DNA from: an uncultured Rubrobacteraceae bacterium
Lineage (GTDB): Bacteria > Actinomycetota > Rubrobacteria > Rubrobacterales > Rubrobacteraceae
Direction: 5' to 3'
Length of the DNA: 8,580 nucleotides
Assembly: GCA_902806105.1 (NCBI GenBank)
Contig: CADCVI010000124.1
Coordinates: 1-8,580, forward strand
Translations under genes and position numbers: made by a program
The notes under the pieces: generated by a model
Seen by the model: only the letters and a program-made list of their open reading frames with translations
Databases searched by the model: none
What the model was told of the DNA's origin: nothing
Shown: positions 1-6,694 of the stretch, piece by piece
How positions within the stretch are numbered: the first letter of the stretch is position 1
How the letters are laid out: each line of letters begins with the position of its first letter

Positions 1-95
1 GCACGGTGGGCGGCGGGGGTAGGGGCGGCCCATGATCGGCGCTCATGGATAGGGCGCTCTACCTCTAACGTAGGCACAAGGCTCTCCGGTCGCCT
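1..95. other. Region downstream of the VTT gene, no firm gene
   Basis: No complete gene is visible here. On the minus strand an ATG at 46 opens a frame that stays open to the window edge (15 codons, starting M-S-A-D-H-G-P-P). A second ATG at 33 opens another frame. Either could be the beginning of the next gene of the leftward series, but 15 proline-rich codons are too few to judge. I see no convincing hairpin with a T-tract that would terminate the upstream operon. Confidence 0.3.
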
Positions 96-797
96 TCAGG
101 CCCGCTTTCTCCGGCGCCGGATGATCCCCGCAACTACCGCGGCGGCCACGAAGAGGCCGAAGAAGACCAGGAGCGGTCCTGTGTATTGCGGGGCACGTTC
201 GCCGAGGTAGGAGTAGACGAAGGTCGCGGGGGCCATGCCGACCGTGGTGGCGGCGAGGAAGCGCCAGAAGCCCATCCTGGTGAGGCCGGCGGCGTAGGAG
301 ATGGCGTCGAAGGAGACGAAGGGGATGAGCCGGGCTACGAGGACCGCGTAGGCCCCGTGACGCTCGAACCACCGGTCCGCGCTACCGAGGCTCTCCCGGC
401 CCACCAGGGCCTCGACGGGGACCCTCCCCACGGCGCGCGCGATGCCGAAGGAGATCGCCGCCGCGAGCGCGGCGCTCACCAGGCTCAGCATCCCGCCCCA
501 GAAAGCCCCGAACGCGAGCCCGTTCGCCAGCCCGAGCAGGAAAGACGGCAGAAAGGCCGCCAGGGCCTGCAAGACCATGAGCGCCGCCGAGACGACCGGC
601 GCCCACGCCCCGTAGGAGAGGATGTAGTCCCGAAGCGCCCCCGTGTCCCCGCTCCCGAGCACCCCCACTGCCCGGTTGACCTCCCCCCGGAACGCGTCCG
701 AGACGAGGTACAGGACGAGCAGGGCCGCGAGGAGAGCGATGGTTACGGCCGGCCGCAGCCAGGGCGTGAGGCCCATCGTGCGGCGAGCCCCGCTCAT
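96..797 (-). CDS. TVP38/TMEM64 (VTT-domain) integral membrane protein
   Basis: This 233-residue inner-membrane protein belongs by pattern to the VTT (SNARE-associated, DedA-like) family. Members are linked to lipid scrambling or small-solute transport, but most bacterial ones have no proven substrate. Visible features are a first membrane helix at about residues 16-34, a second at 64-82, and the family's small-residue-rich re-entrant stretch at 84-120 (FLPSFLLGLANGLAFGAF). The conserved second half at 155-199 includes ARLIPF, SYAAGL and WRFL. A last helix at 207-226 is followed by the basic tail RRRRKR, expected on the cytoplasmic side. The ATG at 797 overlaps the methyltransferase stop in the sequence ATGA and has no Shine-Dalgarno in front. 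It is therefore probably translated by reinitiation after the upstream gene. An ATG at residue 8 (776) is an alternative start. Family call is firm; function is open. Confidence 0.88.
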   Translation of the reverse strand: MSGARRTMGLTPWLRPAVTIALLAALLVLYLVSDAFRGEVNRAVGVLGSGDTGALRDYILSYGAWAPVVSAALMVLQALAAFLPSFLLGLANGLAFGAFWGGMLSLVSAALAAAISFGIARAVGRVPVEALVGRESLGSADRWFERHGAYAVLVARLIPFVSFDAISYAAGLTRMGFWRFLAATTVGMAPATFVYSYLGERAPQYTGPLLVFFGLFVAAAVVAGIIRRRRKRA

Positions 798-1738
798 GCC
801 GGGCTTCGGGCGATCACGAGGTGGGAGACGAGCCCGGGGATGGGGACGACCTCCACGCCCGTAAAGCCGGCCTCCTCCAGCCAGGAGCGGTACTCAGGAG
901 CGGTGTATGTGTTGCCGCGCGGCGTCAGTACGAGCATGTTCACGGCGAACAGCGCCGCCTCCTCGCTCATCCCGCGCACGAACTCGCGCACCACGAGGAG
1001 CCCGCCCGGGGCGAGGATCTGTCGCATCCTGGCGAAAAGGTCCTTGTTCTCCTCCGGGCCGTACATGTGCGAGGTGTTGCCGAAGTAGATCGCGTCGTAC
1101 GGCCCCTCGGGCAGACCTTCGTTCATGTCTCCGGCCACCGACGCTATACCCGCGGCGTCGAGGAGGCTCCGCGTCAGGGCGAGCACCTCGGACCTGTCGA
1201 AGACCGTGACGCGCGCCCCGTTCTTCGCGAAGACTTCCGCGTTCGCCGCGGGTCCGCCGCCGATATCGAGGAGGCTTGCTCCCTTCGGCAGGCGGGAGAG
1301 GACGATAGAGGAGATCTCCTCCGCACCCTCGCCGCCCGTGCGCCGGAGCGCCCGGACGAAGACCTCCGTCCCCTCGAAGGCGGCGGCTGTCCGGTTCTCG
1401 AAGGGCACGCCGGTCTTCAAGACCTCGGGCAGCCTGGTCCAGCCCTCGAAGAGCCGGAGCCGGTGCTCGATGCTCGCCCCGACGTAGCCCGGGTCCTCGG
1501 GGTCGAGGAGCGCCCCTCGATGCTCCTCGCGCAGCACGTATCCATCTTCGAGCACGCCGAGCTCGACCAGGGCGGAGAGCACGACTCGAACCGCGCGCTC
1601 GTCCATACCGAGTGCCACGGCTACCTCCGGAGCTGAGCGAGGAGCACCCGTGACCGCCCGCAGCAGCCCTTCGCGCAGCGCGGTGCCGATGAGCACGATC
1701 GCCCGCCAGTCCAGCTTCGTGTAGTCGATCTCGGCCAT
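794..1738 (-). CDS. Class I SAM-dependent methyltransferase with N-terminal winged-helix domain
   Basis: This 314-residue cytoplasmic enzyme has the layout of the O-methyltransferase 2 (acetylserotonin/hydroxyindole O-methyltransferase-like) family. A helical, winged-helix-like dimerisation region covers residues about 10-75 (SAPEVAVALGMDERAVRVVLSALVELGVLE). The Rossmann SAM-binding domain follows, with motif I LLDIGGGPA at 156-164, the acidic end of strand 2 at D181 (VTVFDRSEV), GDMNEGLPEG at 203-212 and post-motif APGGLLVVREF at 243-253. The position where classical family members carry the catalytic His-Asp-Trp segment reads GNTSHMYGPEEN (220-231). A histidine (H224) is present but the context differs, so the methyl acceptor cannot be inferred. 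The ATG at 1738 is the first start in frame and has no strong Shine-Dalgarno. A possible -10 box lies just upstream. The stop overlaps the VTT gene start, which suggests the two are made together. Confidence 0.88.
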   Translation of the reverse strand: MAEIDYTKLDWRAIVLIGTALREGLLRAVTGAPRSAPEVAVALGMDERAVRVVLSALVELGVLEDGYVLREEHRGALLDPEDPGYVGASIEHRLRLFEGWTRLPEVLKTGVPFENRTAAAFEGTEVFVRALRRTGGEGAEEISSIVLSRLPKGASLLDIGGGPAANAEVFAKNGARVTVFDRSEVLALTRSLLDAAGIASVAGDMNEGLPEGPYDAIYFGNTSHMYGPEENKDLFARMRQILAPGGLLVVREFVRGMSEEAALFAVNMLVLTPRGNTYTAPEYRSWLEEAGFTGVEVVPIPGLVSHLVIARSPA

Positions 1739-1752
1739 GGTAGTAGGTCAGG

Positions 1753-1758
1753 ATTGTA
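1753..1758 (-). promoter_or_regulatory. Possible -10 box (TACAAT) for the methyltransferase-VTT pair
   Basis: Minus-strand TACAAT matches the TATAAT consensus at 5 of 6 positions and lies 14 bases before the methyltransferase ATG. Transcription from it would begin about 7-8 bases before the start codon, giving a nearly leaderless message. That would explain the missing Shine-Dalgarno. The expected -35 position reads CGCCGG, so there is no -35 support. The box sits in the 44-base gap after the asparaginase stop, so read-through from the upstream genes is the alternative. Confidence 0.3.
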
Positions 1759-1782
1759 CCCGTGGGAACGCGGACCCGGCGG

Positions 1783-2793
1783 CTAGAGGAGCGGGGAGAT
1801 CTCCCCCACCGTCTCCCCGTGCAGGTCGGTGACGGGTGAAGAATCCAGGCCCCCGGGGACGCGGACGCCCCAGCGCGCGAGCGCGCCCACCGCCGCCGGT
1901 GCGAGGGCCCGGCTCGCGCCGTCGGAGACCTTGAGCGCCATGCCCCAGGCGGGCTCCGTGGTGTTCGCTGCGGCGAAGACTGCCTCGGCCCCGCTCTTCG
2001 TGAGGAGGCTGGTCCCCTCCATGAGCTTCGTGTCGAGGCGGCCGGTCCCGGCGATCATGTAGGGGTGCTTCAGCATCGCGTCGCGCACCCGGCGCAGAGA
2101 TTCCGAGAGGTCTGCGGGGAAGCCTCCGGCGCCGCCCGAGGCGAGGCGGGCGAACCCGAGGCCCATGCTTCGCAGCGGCACGGCGAAGACGGGTACGCCG
2201 CAACCATCTCCCGCGCGGCGAACGTCCCCGGGCTCGACGCCGCACACGGCGGCGATGGTCCGCAGGATCAGCCCCTGCAGGGGCCCGTCCGGGTCGCGGT
2301 AGCCGGAGATGTCCCAGCCGGCGTGGACGCAGACGGCGAGCATGGCGGCGTGCTTGCCGGAGCAGTTGCCGTGGATGGCGCGCGGGCTCTCGCCGGTCTT
2401 CGCGAGCCTCCCGGCGGACGGCGCGTGCATCGGCGGGTGGAAGCCGTTTTGCAGGTCTCGTTCGGAGAGGCCGACCCGTCGCAGGACGGAGCGCACGGCG
2501 GCGAGGTGCCTCGGCTCACCGCTGTGGGAGGCGCAGGCTATCGAGATCTCCTCGTCCGTGAACCCGAAGGCTTCCGCCGCCCCCGAGAAGACGAGAGGCA
2601 GGGCCTGAAACGGCTTCGCGCTGGAGCGCATGCAGACGTACCCCTCGACGTCACCGAGGGAGTCGAGGACGGCGCCTTCCGGGTCGACGACGGCGTAGCG
2701 GCCGCGGTGTACGCTCTCGAGGATCCCGCCGCGCCTGAGGGCGGCTACGGGGGCGTCATCCGGAGCGGGCACGACGGGGCGAGCCTCGCTCAA
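1783..2793 (-). CDS. Asparaginase II family protein (Rhizobium etli AnsA/ReAV-type L-asparaginase)
   Basis: This 336-residue enzyme is predicted to hydrolyse L-asparagine to aspartate and ammonia in the cytoplasm. It belongs to the zinc-containing family whose model is R. etli ReAV, not the E. coli type. The family blocks appear in order: MRSSAKPFQALP (55-66), ACASHSGEP (86-94), GNCSGKHAAML (142-152), DGCGVP (196-201) and TGRLDT (250-255). As I recall the ReAV residues, Ser48/Lys51, Ser80, Cys135/Lys138 and Cys189 all map here with a constant offset of nine: S57/K60, S89, C144/K147 and C198. K266 is the likely partner of Lys263. Catalytic and metal residues therefore look intact. The start is TTG at 2793, seven bases after the preceding stop, with GGGGAG ten bases upstream. 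A GTG at residue 8 is possible. No signal peptide is seen. The gene is probably co-transcribed with the two genes before it. Confidence 0.93.
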   Translation of the reverse strand: MSEARPVVPAPDDAPVAALRRGGILESVHRGRYAVVDPEGAVLDSLGDVEGYVCMRSSAKPFQALPLVFSGAAEAFGFTDEEISIACASHSGEPRHLAAVRSVLRRVGLSERDLQNGFHPPMHAPSAGRLAKTGESPRAIHGNCSGKHAAMLAVCVHAGWDISGYRDPDGPLQGLILRTIAAVCGVEPGDVRRAGDGCGVPVFAVPLRSMGLGFARLASGGAGGFPADLSESLRRVRDAMLKHPYMIAGTGRLDTKLMEGTSLLTKSGAEAVFAAANTTEPAWGMALKVSDGASRALAPAAVGALARWGVRVPGGLDSSPVTDLHGETVGEISPLL

Positions 2794-2800
2794 GGCTTCT

Positions 2801-3121
2801 CTACTCCCCGGAGAGGCGCACGACGCGCATGGAGACCAGGTCGTGGGCGACGCGCATCCGGGACATCGCCGCCGGGAAGTCGCCCGCGACGTAGTAGTCG
2901 CGCGCCTCCCCGATCAGGGCCCTGAGCCGGACGAGCAGGCCCTCGTCGGGGCCGGAGGGACCGCCGGGGCCGTGCCCGCGCACGCTGGCCTCGGACATCC
3001 CGATCACGATCGCGGCCCGCTTGGTGCCGAGCCACATCGACAGGATCGCCCAGTCCAGGTAGGTGTCGATCCTGGAGAGGTGGGCGATCCTCAGGGAGAT
3101 CCTACCCTTCTCGTCCGCCAT
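2801..3121 (-). CDS. Small helical protein of unknown function
   Basis: I do not recognise this 106-residue protein. Its first third (RIAHLSRIDTYLDWAILSMW, residues 11-30) looks like a mixed amphipathic/hydrophobic helix and is followed by GTKRAAIVIGMS. A glycine/proline linker lies at 49-59. The C-terminal half resembles a helical hairpin: LLVRLRALIGEARDYYVAGD then FPAAMSRMRVAHDLVSMRVV. The pattern of a tyrosine-containing helix, a gly-asp turn and an A..R...AHDL helix recalls HEPN-, TPR- or DUF357-like hairpins, which is only a resemblance. It starts at ATG 3121, eight bases after the amidohydrolase stop with a G-rich run abutting the start, and ends seven bases before the asparaginase TTG. 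The frame is open further upstream, but that extension is an arginine/proline-rich shadow of the amidohydrolase. The spacing and natural composition make it a real gene in this operon. Confidence 0.72.
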   Translation of the reverse strand: MADEKGRISLRIAHLSRIDTYLDWAILSMWLGTKRAAIVIGMSEASVRGHGPGGPSGPDEGLLVRLRALIGEARDYYVAGDFPAAMSRMRVAHDLVSMRVVRLSGE

Positions 3122-3129
3122 CCCCCCGC

Positions 3130-3981
3130 TCACGGGAACCACCGCCGGATGTTGCCGGAGAAGACGCCGGATAGGTCTTCCTCGGAGAGGCCCGCGGCGT
3201 CCGCCGCCAGGAGGGCGGCGTGCATGGTGGAGGGCAGGTCGCCGTAGGGGATGTCCGAGCCGAAGCAGATCCGCGAGGGGTCTAGGGTGCTGAAGAGGAC
3301 GTAGAGGTCCTTCGCCTTCACGACCGAGGTCTCGAAGAGGACGTTCGGGTGGCCGGCGAAAGCGCGCGTCGCGGCCAGGACCTCGACCATCGCGGAGTGG
3401 CCCAGGATCAGGCGCAGTCCGGGCAGCCTCTCCACGGTGGGCAGGAGCGGCGCGACGATCCTCTGCATGGCGAAGCCCGCGTGGACGAGCACCGGGAGGT
3501 CGGCACGGGCCGCCATCTCGAAGAGGCGGACGACCCGCTCGTCGTCGAGCTCGAACTCCTGGGAGACGGGATGGAGCTTGAGGCCCTGGAAGCCGCGCTC
3601 CACGCACCGCTCGAACTCCGCCTCGTAGTCCTCGTGCGGGTTGAGGCGGAAGAACGGAACGAAGGACTCCGGGTGCTCCTCGTAGGCGTTCCACAGGACG
3701 TCGTTCGGCCCCGAGTAGTCGTCGCGGGCGTTCGGGTCGTTCAGGGGGAAGACTATCGCCCTGGCGACGCCGGCGGCCTTCATGCGGTCCTTCATGTCGC
3801 CCGCGGTCACCACGCGGCCGTCGACGTCCGTTCCGATGTGGGCGTGGGCATCGAAGACCTCGGTACCGGCCGGTATCTTCTCCCGGACCCAGGCCCAGAT
3901 CTCCGACATGGCACCGTTCGTCAGCGCCGACAAGTCCCCGCTACTCAGTGGTTTCTCGCTCAAATAAACCCGCCGATCCAT
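3130..3981 (-). CDS. Metal-dependent amidohydrolase (amidohydrolase_2 / ACMSD-like)
   Basis: This 283-residue TIM-barrel metallohydrolase is of the amidohydrolase_2 type, a family that includes decarboxylases (ACMSD) and C-N or C-C hydrolases. It is presumably cytoplasmic. Metal and catalytic motifs are visible: DAHAHIG with H46 and H48, GLKLHP with H137, VLVHAGF with H167, LILGHS with H195, and CFGSDIPYG with D243. The family's C-terminal GNIRRWF is at 277-282. The substrate cannot be told. Length is typical. The ATG at 3981 has GAGG directly against it, which is poor spacing. The ATG at residue 25 (3909, MSEIWAW) is a serious alternative because the first 24 residues precede the conserved fold. 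It is the first gene of the leftward series and is divergent from the acylase gene. Confidence 0.9.
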   Translation of the reverse strand: MDRRVYLSEKPLSSGDLSALTNGAMSEIWAWVREKIPAGTEVFDAHAHIGTDVDGRVVTAGDMKDRMKAAGVARAIVFPLNDPNARDDYSGPNDVLWNAYEEHPESFVPFFRLNPHEDYEAEFERCVERGFQGLKLHPVSQEFELDDERVVRLFEMAARADLPVLVHAGFAMQRIVAPLLPTVERLPGLRLILGHSAMVEVLAATRAFAGHPNVLFETSVVKAKDLYVLFSTLDPSRICFGSDIPYGDLPSTMHAALLAADAAGLSEEDLSGVFSGNIRRWFP

Positions 3982-4006
3982 CCTCGAAAGAGACAGCCGT
4001 GCAATG

Positions 4007-4036
4007 GTAACAGCAGGGTCGGCACACTGCTAAACT
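4007..4036 (+). promoter_or_regulatory. Candidate promoter for the acylase gene (GTAACA-18-TAAACT)
   Basis: GTAACA at 4007-4012 matches TTGACA at 4 of 6 positions. It is followed after 18 bases by TAAACT at 4031-4036, a TAnnnT-type -10 box. The -10 ends nine bases before the GTG start, so the transcript would be almost leaderless. This agrees with the lack of a clear Shine-Dalgarno before 4046. On the opposite strand the 64-base spacer must also serve the amidohydrolase operon. TACCAT in the minus direction (4008-4003) is the only -10-like candidate there, and it is weak. Confidence 0.4.
4012..4031. repeat. Short inverted repeat in the divergent spacer, possible operator
   Basis: AGCAG (4012-4016) and CTGCT (4027-4031) form a perfect 5-base inverted repeat around a 10-base centre. 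It lies between the acylase -35 and -10 candidates and touches the first base of the -10. The position is what one would expect of a repressor site controlling both divergent units. However, arms of five bases occur often by chance, so the call is tentative. Confidence 0.2.
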
Positions 4037-4045
4037 CGCCGGACC

Positions 4046-6274
4046 GTGAGCCCGCTCCCCTCCACAGGTTCCCTTTTCGCCCTCCTCTCCCGTGCCCTCG
4101 AACCGGCGCTCCTCCGCCTCTCCCGCCGCTCCCTCCCGAAGATCGACGGGTCGGTCGAGGTGGAAGGTCCGCGCGGCACCGTCGAGATCCTGCGCGACCG
4201 CTTCGGGGTTCCGCAGATTTTCGCCTCGGACGAGCACGACCTGTTCTTCGCCCAGGGCTTCGTCCACGCCCAGGACCGCTTCTTCCAGATGGAGCTCCAG
4301 CGCCGCGCCGGCCACGGACGCCTCTCGGAGATTCTCGGCGAGGAAGCCCTTCAGTTTGACCGGCTCTCGCGCACGGTCGGCTTCGCCGGGATCGCAGCGT
4401 CCATCGAGGGCTCTCCCGGGACGCTCCGCGTGCTCGAAGCCTACGCCGCGGGGGTGAACGCCTGCCTGGAACGGGCTCCCCTCCCCCCCGAACTCGCCCT
4501 CCTCCGCAGCCGCCCCGAGCCGTGGACGCCGCAGGACACCGCGGTCTGGTCGCTCGTGATGGCGTGGAGCCTTTCTTCGAGCTGGGAATCGAAGCTCCTG
4601 ATGGGCGGGGCGGACGGGGAGGATCCCGAGGGCCTCATCCCGCAGATGGACCCGGGCGCGGGTTCCAACGCCTGGGCCGTCGCCCCCTCGCGCAGCGAAT
4701 CGGGCTCGGCCCTCCTGGCCGGGGACCCGCACCTCACCCTGGGCATCCCGTGCCTGTGGTACGAGCTGGGGCTCTACGGCGGGGATTACGGGGTGGTCGG
4801 GGCCACCCTGCCGGGGACGCCGGGGGTGGTGATAGGGCACAACGAGGAGATCTCCTGGAGCGTCACCGCCGCGCTGACGGACGTCCAGGACCTCTACGCC
4901 GAGCGTTTCTCCGGGGAAGATGCGAACTTGTACGAGCACCGCGGCGAGTGGCTGGAGGCCGACGTCAGGGAGGAGCGGATAAGCGTTCGCGGTCGGCGAG
5001 ATCCCTTCGTCCAGACCGTGAGGACGACGCTGCACGGCCCCGTCATCACCGACGCTGTGGATACGGAAAGCGAGGACCTGGCGCTGCGCTGGGCGAGGCC
5101 CGATCCTTCCGTGCTCGTCGAGTCCGGCCTGGCCGTGAACCGGGCTCGAAATAAGGACGAATTCCTCGCGGCCCTCGCCGGTTGGACGACCCCGAACCAG
5201 AACTTCGTGTACGCGGACAGATCCGGGAACATCGGATGGGCGCTCGCCGGCCTCGTCCCGGTCAGGCCGGGGTTCGGGGGGGATCACGTCCTCCCCGGCC
5301 CGCCGGGAGACCACGAATGGGACGGCTTCCTCCCCGCCTCGGAGCTCCCGAGGTCGTTCGACCCGGAGGAAGGATGTGTAGCCTCGGCGAACGAGCCTCC
5401 CCCGGACGCTGACCGTATCCCCGGCTACTACCTGCCCCCGTACCGCAAGCACCGCATCTCCGCGCTGCTGCGCGGAACCGGGAAGCACTCGCCGGAGAGC
5501 TTCCGCGCGATCCAGGGCGACCTCTACTGCGAGCCTGCCCACGCCCTGGCGAGGAGGCTGTCCGGCCTCGCGCCCCTGCCGGAGGGTACGAAGGCGCTGG
5601 TACGAGAGCTCGCCTCCTGGGACGGCCACCTCACCTCCGGCAGCCGCCCCGGAGCCGTCGCCCGCGTCGCCCTGGAACACCTCGTCCGGCGCGGCACGGG
5701 CGGTATGGACCCGTCCGGCACCTCCCTGCCAAACGGGTTCGCAGCATACCTCGGAGACCTCGTCCCGGGGGTGATAGAAGGGTTGGACGATCTCCCGGAT
5801 GAGGACCTGGCCCGCGCGCTGGAAGATGCCGTCTCGACCCTGACGGATGCCCTCGGGGAAGACCCGGAAGGCTGGAGCTGGGGCGCCCTGCACGCGGTCG
5901 AGCTGCGCCATCCCCTCGGCGTGGTACGCGCGTTGCGGGCCTTCCTCAACCGCGGCCCCTTCCCGCTCGGGGGCGACGCCAACACCGTCCGCCACGCCGC
6001 CTTCGGCCTGGGGAAGTCGGATGCGCGCGGCCACCCGCGCTTCGGTCCCGTGGCACGCGGCCCGAACTACCGCTTCATCGTGGATACCGGAGACTGGGAC
6101 GCCGCCTGGAGCATCGTGGCCCCCGGCCAGTCCGGGCACCCCGCGAGCCCGAACTACGACGACCAGATCGACCTCTGGCTCGACGTCCGCTACCGCCCGA
6201 TGGTCTACGGGCGGAGGACCGCCGAGCTTGCGGTGCGCCACCGCCTCGTGCTGGAGCCGGCAAAGAAAAGGTAG
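4046..6274 (+). CDS. Penicillin/cephalosporin/AHL acylase family Ntn-hydrolase
   Basis: This 742-residue precursor of an N-terminal-nucleophile amidase cleaves amide-linked acyl groups (beta-lactam side chains, acyl-homoserine lactones or related amides). The alpha part shows FGVPQIFASDEHDLFFAQGFVHAQDRFFQMELQRR from residue 53. Autocleavage is expected at G206/S207 in GAGSNAWAV, making S207 the beta-chain nucleophile. Counting from it, H229 is beta-23, A275 is beta-69 (oxyanion hole), and D279 and D282 are beta-73 and beta-76, the calcium-ligand positions of E. coli penicillin G acylase. N386 in NQNFVYAD is the likely oxyanion Asn. The C-terminal GQSGHPASPNYDDQ block is intact. Histidine at beta-23 resembles cephalosporin and AHL acylases. 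No clear signal peptide is seen (residues 1-30 hold arginines spread among hydrophobic residues), which is unusual because many relatives are periplasmic. The start is GTG 4046. Confidence 0.95.
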   Translation: MSPLPSTGSLFALLSRALEPALLRLSRRSLPKIDGSVEVEGPRGTVEILRDRFGVPQIFASDEHDLFFAQGFVHAQDRFFQMELQRRAGHGRLSEILGEEALQFDRLSRTVGFAGIAASIEGSPGTLRVLEAYAAGVNACLERAPLPPELALLRSRPEPWTPQDTAVWSLVMAWSLSSSWESKLLMGGADGEDPEGLIPQMDPGAGSNAWAVAPSRSESGSALLAGDPHLTLGIPCLWYELGLYGGDYGVVGATLPGTPGVVIGHNEEISWSVTAALTDVQDLYAERFSGEDANLYEHRGEWLEADVREERISVRGRRDPFVQTVRTTLHGPVITDAVDTESEDLALRWARPDPSVLVESGLAVNRARNKDEFLAALAGWTTPNQNFVYADRSGNIGWALAGLVPVRPGFGGDHVLPGPPGDHEWDGFLPASELPRSFDPEEGCVASANEPPPDADRIPGYYLPPYRKHRISALLRGTGKHSPESFRAIQGDLYCEPAHALARRLSGLAPLPEGTKALVRELASWDGHLTSGSRPGAVARVALEHLVRRGTGGMDPSGTSLPNGFAAYLGDLVPGVIEGLDDLPDEDLARALEDAVSTLTDALGEDPEGWSWGALHAVELRHPLGVVRALRAFLNRGPFPLGGDANTVRHAAFGLGKSDARGHPRFGPVARGPNYRFIVDTGDWDAAWSIVAPGQSGHPASPNYDDQIDLWLDVRYRPMVYGRRTAELAVRHRLVLEPAKKR

Positions 6275-6284
6275 GAAGCCACCC

Positions 6285-6653
6285 TCAGAACCAGTTGATG
6301 GTGCCGGGCGAGCAATCTTTCGGCAAGCCGTAGCCTATTGCCAGTATGTCTTCTTCCAGGTTGACCGATAGGACCATGGCGTGAGATTCGGCGGCGTCCT
6401 TCGTGTTCTTGTACAAGCCGTTCTCGAAGACTCCTGGTTCGACGGCGGGGGCGCGCCACCCGAACAGGCACTCGGGCCGCTTGAGGTCGCGCAGCAACAC
6501 CACGACTTCGTGCTCGCGTGCCGATGCATCCAGCCTTATCTCCTCGATCTCAACGATCTGGTAGAGATAGCTGGCCTCGCCCAAGGTGGCTTGCCTAAGT
6601 CCGTCAGCGTCCTGAACCGAGATCGAGAGATTGGGGTCGAGCAGTCTCCGCAA
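6285..6653 (-). CDS. Hypothetical protein, lower GC than neighbours, start uncertain
   Basis: I do not recognise this protein of about 122 residues. Composition is natural: acidic/hydrophobic beta-rich stretches (YLYQIVEIEEIRLDAS, residues 29-44; HEVVVLLRDL, 48-57; AMVLSVNLEEDILAIGYGL, 91-109) suggest a small mixed alpha/beta fold. There is no signal peptide or membrane helix. By hand count the gene is about 61% GC, against around 70% nearby. The only standard start in frame is TTG 6653, which has no Shine-Dalgarno. Yet the frame continues upstream with a protein-like helix (REEYERIVIAELRRLLD) and an AGGAG at 6682-6678 that lacks a standard start codon nine bases on (it finds ATC at 6668). 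Its upstream end abuts the CNNM gene, so it is probably co-transcribed with it. It ends 10 bases from the convergent acylase gene. Confidence 0.62.
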   Translation of the reverse strand: MRRLLDPNLSISVQDADGLRQATLGEASYLYQIVEIEEIRLDASAREHEVVVLLRDLKRPECLFGWRAPAVEPGVFENGLYKNTKDAAESHAMVLSVNLEEDILAIGYGLPKDCSPGTINWF

Positions 6654-6677
6654 CTCGGCGATAACGATTCGCTCGTA

Positions 6678-6682
6678 CTCCT
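6678..6682 (-). promoter_or_regulatory. Shine-Dalgarno-like AGGAG before the hypothetical gene
   Basis: Minus-strand AGGAG lies 12 bases after the CNNM stop codon. It is 24 bases ahead of TTG 6653, too far to serve it, but nine bases ahead of the in-frame ATC at 6668-6666. Either it is fortuitous, or translation starts at a non-standard codon, or a start codon has been lost or misread here. Confidence 0.3.
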
Positions 6683-6694
6683 CGCGGCGAGGAT

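Noticed and set aside
53..63. GGTAGAGCGCC on the minus strand, resembling a tRNA D-arm
   Set aside because: The flanks lack the matching AGCTC half of the D-stem, an anticodon arm and a T-arm (no GGTTCGAATCC-like block).
186..1088. Plus-strand open frame of 300 codons opposite the VTT and methyltransferase genes
   Set aside because: It spans two well-supported genes and has low-complexity composition, so it is a shadow frame.
2065..2925. Plus-strand open frame of 286 codons opposite the asparaginase gene
   Set aside because: Composition is A/G/R/E-rich without motifs. The asparaginase on the other strand has all family blocks, so this is a shadow.
3122..3694. Upstream extension of the small unknown gene to a 297-codon frame
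   Set aside because: Everything before ATG 3121 in that frame is arginine/proline-rich and lies inside the amidohydrolase in another frame. Natural-looking sequence begins only at the ATG.
3941..6241. A 766-codon open frame on the minus strand, opposite nearly the whole acylase gene
   Set aside because: Its length is striking, but the predicted protein is low-complexity R/G/P/V/E-rich with no domain, and the opposite frame holds a complete acylase with catalytic motifs. Long antisense frames are a usual by-product of GC-rich codon use.
6275..6284. Bidirectional terminator between the convergent acylase and hypothetical genes
   Set aside because: The gap is 10 bases and no hairpin is seen. 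The nearest complementary arms (CCGGCA/TGCCGG) are about 40 bases apart and imperfect.
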